Below, piece after piece: positions 8,569-17,815 of a stretch of 19,767 nt of DNA (positions are counted from its first letter, which is position 1; every line of letters begins with the position of its first letter). A model generated the notes under the pieces. The model searched no databases. It was not told the DNA's origin and was given only the letters and a program-made list of their open reading frames with translations. A program made the translations under genes and the position numbers. Origin of the DNA: Hamiltosporidium magnivora (lineage: Eukaryota; Microsporidia; Dubosqiidae); the NCBI GenBank assembly GCA_004325065.1, contig PITI01000135.1:1-19767 (forward strand). Reading direction: 5' to 3'.

Positions 8569-9569
8569 CCAAGGGTTTCTAATACTATGACCCGACAATA
8601 ATTGAACTCGAATAACATATATGTGCTTTAGAAACCTATATTTGATATAAACGTATGTTAAATTTCAAACAATCTAAAGTTCAGTGAACCAAGTTTTTTT
8701 TATACGAAAAATAGACTAAATCAAATGCCAACAAAAGCGTAAAGATAATACAGAGTTGTAATAAATAGAGCAAATAAGCACCAAAATAGGCAAAAAAGGC
8801 ATGTACGTGCTAAAGAGAAGGATTGACAATTATAGCGATAATTAATATTGCAGAAAGTAAGATGAAATTACAGTAAAAAAATTCTCGACTCAAAATATAA
8901 TAAATGAAAAAATATAGCGCAGATAAATGCTACAGAAATATCTAGGGATAAGCTACTTAATGGAAATCATACGTCTTGTATAAAGTAAATTTAATTTATT
9001 GTAATTTACCAAATGGGTAAATAATAACCACAATAAATATATTTTTTTGTTAAATTATTGAATATTTAACCCTGAATTATTTAAAATATGAAAGAGGCAA
9101 GTTGGTTTGTAGTATTAAAGCTATAAATCAGATGCTTTTTTAAACAATTTTATAAGGAAACGAAAATATGATTAAAATATTACATTTGCACCGGTGAAGA
9201 AGAATTTGCAATTTTCTTCTATTACATATATTCGGTCGTTTAATTTTTTCAAAGGAAATACTATTTTATCTATTTCTTACTATCGGTGGATTTATGGCGC
9301 CTTTTTTTAGAAGAAAAATGGAAATAAAAATTTAACTAGAAATTAAATGTTCCTGGGAATTGCTGATTTTCCGTGTTTATTAACCAAATACAAAAATGTG
9401 ATAACATAGCTCAAGCAAAATACTTCGAAATGATTTTTTTAAGCAGCAAGATGAAGCATTAATTTAAAAATAATAAATTAATTGAAGGACATATATTTTT
9501 TTGTATATTCACCAATTTTTATCTTTTTCATAATATTTTTTTTGCTATTTTTTAATAGAATAAATAAAA
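8569..9569. repeat. Long direct repeat, copy 2 (non-coding)
   Basis: Starts with CCAAGGGTTTCT matching base 1 of the window and runs collinearly with copy 1 to about 9569, with scattered substitutions and short indels (for example around 8760 and 8900). As in copy 1, no reading frame is preserved, so selection on a protein is not the reason for the similarity. Whether the repeat extends to the left of 8569 cannot be tested because copy 1 is cut by the window edge. Confidence 0.9.
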
Positions 9570-9599
9570 TAAAGTGGTTTACCAGTTAAAAACTAATGC

Positions 9600-9725
9600 C
9601 TGCACATGATTAGGCAAACTTGGTTTTTATAATACCTATTTGCGTTTTGGTAGAATAAAATGGCTTCTTTTTTTGCGGTTTGTATATTGAAGAAAAAGTC
9701 TACAAAATAGTTAAATTTTATCGAA
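9600..9725 (+). pseudogene. Possible C-terminal remnant of the same integrase
   Basis: One + frame, passing a TAA, reads FIIPICVLVE, then NG, then EEKVYKIVKF near 9690-9715. The layout resembles the final VELK...VYKSVIK region of the integrase relic at about 2245-2330, and the nucleotides GTCTACAAAA are shared (2299 and 9697). It lies just after the second long repeat, where the first copy has the whole integrase. If correct, copy 2 is an internally deleted version. The match is short and AT-biased, so this is tentative. Confidence 0.3.
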
Positions 9726-9984
9726 AAAACTCAGTTTGTAATTCTTTATGTTACTATATTATGAACAAGCTGTAAACCTTTGATTAATTTACATATAAAA
9801 ACATTTTAACTTTGTTTTTTTCACTCAAATTAGAAGAATCTGCGTCTGGAATATCAAGAAAAGCGTGCTATTAAAAAGTCAGGGGGTTTAATGCAAGTTA
9901 TTCTGTTCGTATATAATTGCAAAATTTATAGTAGACCCAATGTAAGCTACCATATCTGTATTAAGTTGAAATTTTTTTGATTAG

Positions 9985-10262
9985 GAAAGTGTAGAGTATT
10001 TATGAAGGCTGAATAGTCGTAGGGGGTCTAGGTTGGTATCGACCAGTGATCAAATTCAAGTAAACAGACATTACGAACTCTAAAAACAAACATGCTCATA
10101 TTTAAAAGAGGTCTGCACATATTTTATATTAAAAGTGCGTGGTATGGGTATATTAGGGAACACAGATGGTGTTTTGTGAGATGCATTTATACTTCACTAA
10201 GACGGGTTTAATATCATGAAACAATATAACATGCGCAAATTTTTAGAAAAGATGTGAAATTT
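9985..10262. repeat. Diverged dispersed segment, copy 2
   Basis: Aligns patchily with 2585-2850. One + frame across 10006-10260 is relatively poor in stops (TAA at about 10081, TGA about 10177, TAA about 10198) and has an uncommonly high content of Gly, Arg and Cys for this region, so the segment may once have been coding; no family was recognised. Confidence 0.4.
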
Positions 10263-12120
10263 ATTGTAGAAAGTTATGTGATATGTGCTTATAAGAGAAA
10301 TGATCAAGAATGATAGTATTATAAAGAAAGTACTACTAATTAAAATTAATTTCTCTTTGTTATATAGTTTCAATTCATTAAAAGGCATCAATAAATCCCG
10401 GTATTTCATAATATAAAAGATAATATACGGTTTCGGCTATACTAAGATGTGATTTAATACTAAGAAAATATATTGGAAAATATAAATCTTTATTTATTAA
10501 ATTTCAAGGGCATTAGATTTTTATATTCTTTAAATATAAAGTTTAAACAACACAATCTAATTATTTGATTATATATTACGGAACAAATTTTATCGTTTTA
10601 GACTCAAAAAAATTAAATGTATGGAATAGGTGACTAAAACATAATATTGACCTAAAGATTTTCCTTTGAATATTTTAGTATTTTTTGAGCATGAGAATCG
10701 GATTATGGCTTAAAAAACATTAAAGTAATAGGTTATACATTGGAAAAAAAGGAAATCAGATTTTTTAAAAGTTTCACTCTCCAAAGCGGATTTGTTGAGA
10801 AAGAAGAATAAACGCGGTAAACGCTGAGGCATTGATCAGTGAAAAAAACACTAAATTTCATCAGTTCTCCTTCAAACTCGAAAGGTAGAAAAGGGAAAGG
10901 GATTAGGGAGAATATTTTGGGAGTATACATTTTTTTTATTTGAAAAATAATGTGTTTACGACAGAAATAAATTCTTTAAGTTTTAGAGAAAATATTATAG
11001 ACTTGAATATAGTGTTTGACAAAAATATATAAAAAATGAGGTTAGTTTAGATTAAACAAAATCGACTTCTAGAGAGACTGATTTTTAATTGCTTTTATAG
11101 AGGAAATCTAGAAGCCCTATAAGAAAGGATTTATATTTATTGCCAGTATTGTTCGAACAGCGAAAAAGAAACTAAAATGTCACCTTTAATGTTACTTCTA
11201 CTATTCTTTTACACAATAATAATACCTATGTACGAAACCATTTTAAATAATTTTGACTGATAGGTATAAAATAGTTATCTAGTTTAAGAATTTTATATTA
11301 ATAACATAGATTCTTTTAGGTATCTAACGACAAATCCTGGCAAAAAAATTTTTTCTTAACCGTAAAACTTAGACTTAGTGTATTTAAATTAAAGAATTCG
11401 TTGGTTCGATTTCAAAGCAGGAATATCACAAATCATTTATTAATGATGCAAAAAATTCATATAAACAAATACCAGAAAATTTTTATGATAAAAATACACA
11501 GAACCCAAAACTGGCAAAAATTTGATAGTCAAAAAAATGGAATACTTGTGAATTTGAACTAAAGAGTTGAATCTGTATTGAACTCGATTGTAAAATATTT
11601 TATAGAACAGGGTACAAAGACGGAAAATCGTATTAAATAAAAGATAATATGCTACGTGATTCATTAAAACTGTTCTATTTTGCAATTCCGGATGTGAATA
11701 AACTACATATAATTAATTTAATTATTTTATCGAACAATTATTTCATGATGTGATTTAATCGAATTATCTGTCTTTGAAGCATAAGATAGTCAATAATAAG
11801 TTATTATATTTATGGCCACATTAATTTTAATGTTCGTAATATTTTAATGAATATGTCTTTCCTCTGAAAGATTGATTTAATATAGAAAAGTCAGACAGTG
11901 AGAATACAAATTTAACTTTCAAAATATTTTTTTCGAATTTAAAGTTAAATTTTATAAATGTTTGCTTCTTATATGCACTTAGGTTAATATCGGTAAATAC
12001 TAACTACAAAAAAAATATTATTATCGATTAAGATGTTTAAAACTTCCTTCATTTCTCTAAAAACTATTATTTACTATTTTAATTAAATTAATAAAAAATC
12101 TGTTTTTTTAATGTCCATAT
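10263..12120. other. AT-rich 1.9-kb stretch, only weak short frames
   Basis: Three short - strand frames are open: 10197-10409 (70 codons, ATG start, one hydrophobic segment of about 25 residues), 10733-10930 (65 codons, ATG start, less AT-rich than its surroundings) and 11440-11685 (hydrophobic, first ATG at codon 8). None has a recognisable domain or a CCC/GGG motif before its start, and frames of this size arise by chance or decay here. They may be relics of a - strand gene. No tRNA or rRNA seen. Confidence 0.35.
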
Positions 12121-12900
12121 ATGTTGAAAAAAGAAAGGTACACTCCAGAGGATTACATGTATCTAGAAATGAAGATTTTAAATCCAATATACTATGTATC
12201 AAAAGGTAACACTTTAACTTTTACAGTAGCATATGTTTTGTTGTTCTTTATATTTTATACATTGTTTTTGTTATATTATATTGGGATAGTATGTTTTTTC
12301 ATTGTAAAATTTGAGTGTGAAGAAGTATATACAGTGTTAAAGAAGTACTTTGTGTTAGTAAATTTATTTACTCCACATATAGTGCATCATATAATGTTTA
12401 TGTACAAAGATCACGATATTACATTTCTAAAACTCTCTATATACAATATTTCTGTTCTTATATGTATACTTTCGGAGATATGCATTTATAAACATAATTC
12501 TTTGAATCAAGAAAAGATCCTACCAATAATTATCGTGTTCATATATCAGATAATTAGATTAATATTATCTTTTAAGTACTTTGGAGATTTTATATTCTTT
12601 ATTTTTAAATTCGAACAACAAACTGTTCGCAATACATTTATTTTCTTTTTAAAATTCATCATGTTTTTTATTATAGATGCGTTTTTCAAGCCTTTTTTAT
12701 TTAATTCGTTTAGTGAAATATTTTTTTTGCAATCGATCTTCTTAGTTTTCAAAATTTTATATGTGGCAATTTTTATTAGAAAAACAAAATATATTTTAAA
12801 CTGTATATTTGGCGTAATATTTTACATATTACTAAATTTTATATTTGAATGGAACATATTGCAACTCATATTTGACAAAAAAAAACCTTTGATTATCTGA
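12121..12900 (+). CDS. Multi-pass membrane protein of unknown function, internally duplicated
   Basis: The 259-residue frame starts with ATG and ends with TGA; with about one stop expected per ten codons in DNA of this composition, it is very unlikely to be chance. The first 30 residues are polar (MLKKERYTPEDY...). Hydrophobic segments follow at about 33-62 (long enough for one or two helices), 77-95, 104-123, 133-151, 171-190, 200-219 and 224-242, ending in the basic tail DKKKPLII. Two halves resemble each other at an offset of 100 residues: YIGIVCFFIVKFECEEV (53-69) against YFGDFIFFIFKFEQQTV (153-169), and FLKLSIY (102-108) against FLQSIF (202-207). That suggests an old tandem duplication, as in many transporters, but no transporter signature was recognised. 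An upstream out-of-frame ATG at 12111 is ignored. No CCC motif lies close before the start, so the promoter is unclear. Confidence 0.8.
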   Translation: MLKKERYTPEDYMYLEMKILNPIYYVSKGNTLTFTVAYVLLFFIFYTLFLLYYIGIVCFFIVKFECEEVYTVLKKYFVLVNLFTPHIVHHIMFMYKDHDITFLKLSIYNISVLICILSEICIYKHNSLNQEKILPIIIVFIYQIIRLILSFKYFGDFIFFIFKFEQQTVRNTFIFFLKFIMFFIIDAFFKPFLFNSFSEIFFLQSIFLVFKILYVAIFIRKTKYILNCIFGVIFYILLNFIFEWNILQLIFDKKKPLII

Positions 12901-13303
12901 TATAATCCGATGTAAATTTAAAATAAAAAAAGTAATCTTTCTTATATTATAATTTTTTTCATTATTCTTAATCATTTTAGATTAACACATATCCTATATA
13001 TATTTTAAATTAAATGAATAAATGATATACAATTGTTAGAAATTAAATTCTTATTTTTATACATCAATGTATTTATAACAAATAGTGAAATCATCTCATA
13101 ATTTTTTGCACTAAATTTTTAAATAACTAATTTTTAAACGACTATAGATTAAATTAATTAATAATTCAAAATTTATACTTTAAAATGAAAGAAATACTTC
13201 TTAGAGATATATTAATAATTCTAAATATCTAGAATATTGTTATTTACACATCAACATATTTACAAAACATCTCGATTTATATACTTCTAACATTTGTTTG
13301 TAG
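12901..13303. other. AT-rich intergenic stretch
   Basis: Follows the membrane protein gene. Only runs of A and T, with stops in every frame; no repeat or RNA structure noticed. Confidence 0.5.
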
Positions 13304-13564
13304 CAATCCTTCAGAACTAATAAAAAAAAATATCTTCATTATTTACTTAATATAAGTGAAGGAGGAATAACACATTAAAAACCCGCTACTCGGCAATCAG
13401 CATTTAAAATTTGGATTAAAATCATTGCTACTGTTTTGGTGGAATATACACCACACGGAATCTATAAGCCAATAACTAAATCACGAATACAAAAAAAGGA
13501 AAGATACAAAAAAAGACTTTTCTTTGCATATTCGACACCAAAAGGCGAAAGAGGAATTGAATGA
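13304..13564 (+). pseudogene. Unidentified basic protein fragment
   Basis: One + frame is open from 13304 to the TGA at 13562-13564 except for one TAA (13376-13378). The second part, beginning KPATRQSAFKIWIKII and passing VEYTPHGIYKPITKSRI to YSTPKGERGIE, has varied, basic, protein-like composition and a clearly higher G+C than the DNA on both sides. There is no ATG, so it would be an internal piece of a decayed gene. No family was recognised; a transposase or nucleic-acid-binding fragment is possible but not shown. Confidence 0.35.
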
Positions 13565-14404
13565 GAGAGTATTTACTTTATATTCTAAAAAAATGTAAAC
13601 GTTTGCTTTGAATTATAGTTATTAAAAAAATATTTCCAACAAGAGAAATACAGAAAATTATAAATTTTTATGAACTCATAATCTTCAAAACTTAGTTTCG
13701 TTTTAGAATGTATAATTATTTTTATTTATACCGAAATATAAAATTACTTTAAATTTTTTTGTAAAAATAGTTTATCTATCTCTTGTGATACAGATCTAAA
13801 TGATTTTGATAGCCAAAATCTTTGAAAATTTAGAATTTTCATAATTTTATGTGACCTTGAATATATTTATCAGGATAGTATTTATTTATATTAAACATTT
13901 AAAGTGAATTATGTGATATAGAAATCAAAATTTAAATTTTAAAGAGTAATAATAAATTTTTGTAATAGTCTGAAATATTTTTTATTATTACAGCAAGTTT
14001 CCTGAAAAGATTCTTGCTATACACATAAGTTATTAATTAATAGAAAATATCCTTATAATATTTTAACATCAATGAATATTAAATTCATATAAAAATATAA
14101 TCATTCAATTTTTATGAAATTCCTTAATATTTTTTTTATTTTTAAAAGTCAACAAACATTCCTTGGTATTAATTGGATTTAATTATCATTTAAAATTTAA
14201 AATTAATTTAAGATTAAGAATGTTCTAATTATCAGAAACCAAATATCAAATTTTTAAATAATAGATTTAAATAAAGAAAAAACAGAATTCATATCCAAGC
14301 AAATATTTTAAATCAAATTATTTAAATAGATTTTAAGGTTCAATTCAGCCCCATAAAAATACATAATCTACATTTATTAAAATGAAAAAAATATATTATC
14401 CTTA
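13565..14404. other. AT-rich stretch, nothing recognised
   Basis: Over 800 bases of very AT-rich sequence with frequent stops on both strands. An ATG at 14382 opens a short basic frame that runs into the next pseudogene region and may be its displaced N-terminus. Confidence 0.45.
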
Positions 14405-15441
14405 TGTCAAAAAAAATATTTAAGAAATTTCTATTTCTATTATTCACTATAATGTATCTATTTATTAGTTATATTTTAATCGTAAATGTAAGTCATAATC
14501 TAATTAGCCTTTCTTTATAGAAAAATCAACAGCTGAATTTATAATATTATTGTTTGCCTCAATTTTCATAACTATTTTATTTACAGTTTATTTATATGGA
14601 AATGAGATATTTTTTAATAAATATAAACAGTAGTTTTATTTTTAATATTTGTTAATCTTTTTCACAGAATAATTTAAGTATAAAAAAGATTAGAAAAATT
14701 TTGGTGTAAATTTTTTTTTGAATTTTTTTATTAAGCATACATTCTAAGCAATAGTAAATTTATATGTTATTGATATTTTGAAAAGATAAAAAATGTTTTA
14801 AAATATATAAAGCTATACTCGTTAGTTTAATTTTTATTTTTAATTGGTTTTTGCATTCTTTTATCTTATTATTTGACAAGTTTTTAATATTTGACTTACT
14901 TTCTGGATTTTGTGTTGTGACTTCAATTTAAGATATCATATTTCATTTTAGCGTCTTTATTTTTCTTATTAAGTTTCATATAACCGCCTCTTTCGTCAAA
15001 AATATATCAGGTCAGTACGTTGTATATATATGGCTTTTGTTTGTTTCCAATATGCATTTTTCGACTTTAATAGACATTAGAGTCTTAAAGAAAAACCTCT
15101 TCGTTTTAAGAAACAAGATTCGAATTATTTTTATACGATATCAACTAGATTATGCCTCTATTCTTACTGGTATATTAAGCTTGTTAAGGTACATTCTTTG
15201 AATTTTATTATAAACACATCACAGTTCATACACTATAAAATTATATATACTTATACATATAAATTCACCAATTCCTTCCAAAAAAGTTCTTTTTTTTGCT
15301 ATTTTGTTGCAACAGTTTAAAGAAACCGGTGAATTAAATCCCATCACATATAGAGCATTTCTATTGAATTTTTTATCCAATTCCCTATATCGAACATATT
15401 ATTCTGAATTTAGAAACATGTTTAAATATAATTTTCTCTAA
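14405..15441 (+). pseudogene. Decayed membrane-protein gene
   Basis: An ATG at 14405 opens a hydrophobic frame (MSKKIFKKFLFLLFTIMYLF...) closed after 38 codons by TAG; one base away the frame continues as IEKSTAEFIILLFASIFITI to a TAG at 14631. After a poorer section, the frame starting at ATG 14764 runs to a TAA at 15439-15441 with only four internal stops (TGA 14779, TAA 14929, TGA 15199, TAA 15211), where random DNA of this composition would give about twenty. It includes an 89-codon open run (14932-15198) with hydrophobic segments and a basic patch (DIRVLKKNLFVLRNKIRIIF) and a hydrophilic C-terminal part (QQFKETGELNPITYRAF). Joining both halves into one gene is inference. A distant likeness to multi-pass ER proteins was considered but not supported. 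Confidence 0.5.
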
Positions 15442-15603
15442 TATTAGCATATTGATGACAATCTAGAGCATAATGACCCCTAAATCATTTTATGAACCTT
15501 ATTCTATCCAAAAAGTATTAACTTCAACAAAAATGCATTTTTAATTTTGTCTTGTATTGTAATGTCATGGAAATTTGAACCTTTTGTTTTTAAAATGCTC
15601 AGC

Positions 15604-16075
15604 CTAATTTCTAGAATCGAAATAATCTTTATACCTTCTGTCTGCAGTCAAAATATACTTCTCTAGTAACTGTAACAAAAAAGCGCTACTCTGGTGTTCG
15701 ATGTTTCCTTTTTTAACATCTAGAAAGAAATTCCAAACACTTATCGACCAATTATTGCTTTCGTTATAAAACAAGAAATTTAATATTTGTATTCTATTTG
15801 TTATATAAATTTGTTTGTTAGAATAATATGTTTGACCTATCATTCTAGCACATATTAAATTAGAATAATTGATAATTATAAGGATTTTTTTAATTTTTTC
15901 TATGATTTTTGCTCTGCTGGTAGATACATCTTTTTTTGTTTCAGACAATCCATGAGTAGGCTGCAAAAATATTCACTGGTAAAATAAACTCCGTCAGAGA
16001 TTTATGTAATTTATAAATTGATTTAAAAAAAAATAGCTCTTTACATCTTAGTTTCAAACCTACCTAGATTCATCG
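15604..16075 (-). pseudogene. C-terminal part of a decayed gene, family unknown
   Basis: A - strand frame of 120 codons (15966-15604) is open with no early ATG; the first internal Met is at codon 42. An open run this long is improbable by chance here (about 10^-5 to 10^-6 for one frame at 80% A+T, my estimate). It reads like a soluble helical protein: SRAKIIEKIKKIL, SVWNFFLDVKKGN, SAFLLQLLEKY. Upstream, another frame stays open for about 40 codons (about 16068-15949, ending in FILPVNIFAAYSWIV) and overlaps its start, suggesting a one-base frameshift near 15955. The look is that of a helical-repeat protein, without a motif to name it. It could also be the 3' end of a gene whose 5' part has decayed. 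Confidence 0.5.
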
Positions 16076-17370
16076 GTAAAAACTCACGCCGCATGAAGTA
16101 CATAGAGAAACCGACTGATTTAATTAAATACAACTTGATAGGCCATTACCAAATTCTTTTTTTATCAAATACTTGGAATAATCACTTGAGGTTAATTTGG
16201 GAAGACAAGATTTTTACATGCGTTTTATAAATAAATTTTAAAATTCCATGAATAAACCAAGTGTTTGATTCGGTTCTCTATTCGTCTATTAATTCTAGAT
16301 ATTTTTAAAAAAAACCTCACTTTAATATTTAGCTTTCCTTTCAATGCGTATAATTTTTCAAAGATTTATGTTTGATATTTCATAAACTTATTCTAGACGG
16401 AAAGTATTCAATTTAATTCTCAAAAAAATTAAAATGGACTCAATGCTGCTATAATTTTTAATTTACTAGCATATTGACTCGTTTAGATGCCTAGAAATAT
16501 GTATCACTATGAATTTCTCTCATTTGTGTATATTTATCCTTGTGCTTTGATACATCAAATCCATATAGAACACAAATAAGATAAATTACAACACTTTTAA
16601 ATGCATGATTTTTTATCTTCCCGGTTCATGATTTTTTCAAGTACTACTGATTATCAAGTTTTTAATTTTGACATTTTAGATTAAATAAATTTCAGAATCT
16701 AATCAAGAATTTTATTATAAATATACTGCAAAAGATAAACACAATACATTAAATCATACTTTCTATATGATCATTTCATGCCGATTTAAAATACCTGCTT
16801 CGCTATTTGCACAATTCAACATTTGGCAAAGCTTGCTTTTCCTCTTCTCAGACACCTCTAAGTCCCTAATAAATCACAGCTAGAAACACATGTCCTTCGA
16901 CTTCAAATTCAACAATTTTTGTTACACACTTTGTCGCTAACTTATAGAGCTTTTACATACAAATGAGGCTTGTAATCGGATTTAATACAAATATTTATTC
17001 CATTCACATCAGTAAATGGTTTCAAGGGTAATTAAAATTCTAAAAAAATATTTATTTATTAAATGCCTTTATATAAAGATTCCTTAATAAAAAAACAATA
17101 TAAAAATTCTATACCTAAGTTTCTTATGCCCATCAAATCAAAAATAATTATATCCTTATATAAGAGTTAAGATTTTGGGTAAAACCACTTTTAAATAAAT
17201 AGTTTTTTTAAGACTTACAAAATATAATGTAAAATCATCAAACCTGTAATTAATTTAAATTTTTTTTTGTAAAGTCACACCAGATATTTTAATAGAACCT
17301 CTAATAAATAGCAGATAAATATTTTATAATTTTTATTATCAATTAAACACGATATACCCTATACAATAGA
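16076..17370. other. AT-rich stretch with one possible coding trace
   Basis: Mostly uninformative AT-rich sequence. The block 16750-16990 is richer in G+C. On the - strand it holds a 36-codon open run (16873-16763; FIRDLEVSEKRKSKLCQMLN and on), which is charged and protein-like and might be an upstream remnant of the decayed gene at 15604-16075, although the frame differs. From 17040 to 17370 there is nothing recognisable. Confidence 0.35.
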
Positions 17371-17815
17371 TACATATAAATAACACCTATTACTCATATA
17401 CTTATAATAACACCTCTTAATCTTACTAATTGTTTTTAAACCCCTTTAAATCATACTACATATAAATAACACCTATTACTCATATACTTATAATAACACC
17501 TCTTAATCTTACTAATTGTTTTTAAACCCCTTTAAATCATACTAGATGTAAATAACACCTCTTAATCATAATATTCTATCATTAAAACCTCTTAATCTTA
17601 CTAATTGTTTTTAAACCCCTTTAAATCATACTACATATAAATAACACCTCTTAATCATAATATTGTATCATTAACACCTCTTAAACGTAATATTTATCAT
17701 TAACACCCATTAAACATACTAAATTGATTTTTACACCCTTTAAACACTGTACAATACTATTAACACATCTTAAACCCACTTCCCTTTGTACATTACCCCC
17801 TAATAACCCCTTATC
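17371..17815. repeat. Tandem array of 86-89-bp units, C-rich on the + strand
   Basis: Units start at 17371, 17457, 17543 and 17632, each opening with TACATATAAATAACACC or a variant. Every unit contains three sub-repeats of about 28 bases built around AACACCTCTTAATC or AACCCCTTTAAATC. Units one and two are nearly identical; later ones are more divergent, and the last, degenerate copies (17690-17815) reach the cdc20 stop codon. The + strand has hardly any G. The array lies directly 3' of cdc20 and probably in its downstream transcribed region. Confidence 0.85.

Noticed and set aside
9880..9906. AGGGGGTTTAATGC resembling the LTR G-run region, possible solo LTR
   Set aside because: Similarity covers only about a dozen bases; LTR ends and the palindromes are missing.
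11400..11420. GGTTCGATTTC resembling a tRNA T-loop
   Set aside because: No pairing stem around it and no acceptor, D or anticodon arm nearby.
12546..12752. - strand frame of 68 codons
   Set aside because: Lies within the 259-residue membrane protein gene on the opposite strand.
14405..15441. Resemblance of the decayed membrane frame to an ER ubiquitin ligase such as Hrd1
   Set aside because: Only vague hydrophobic patterns agree; no RING domain or diagnostic motif is present.
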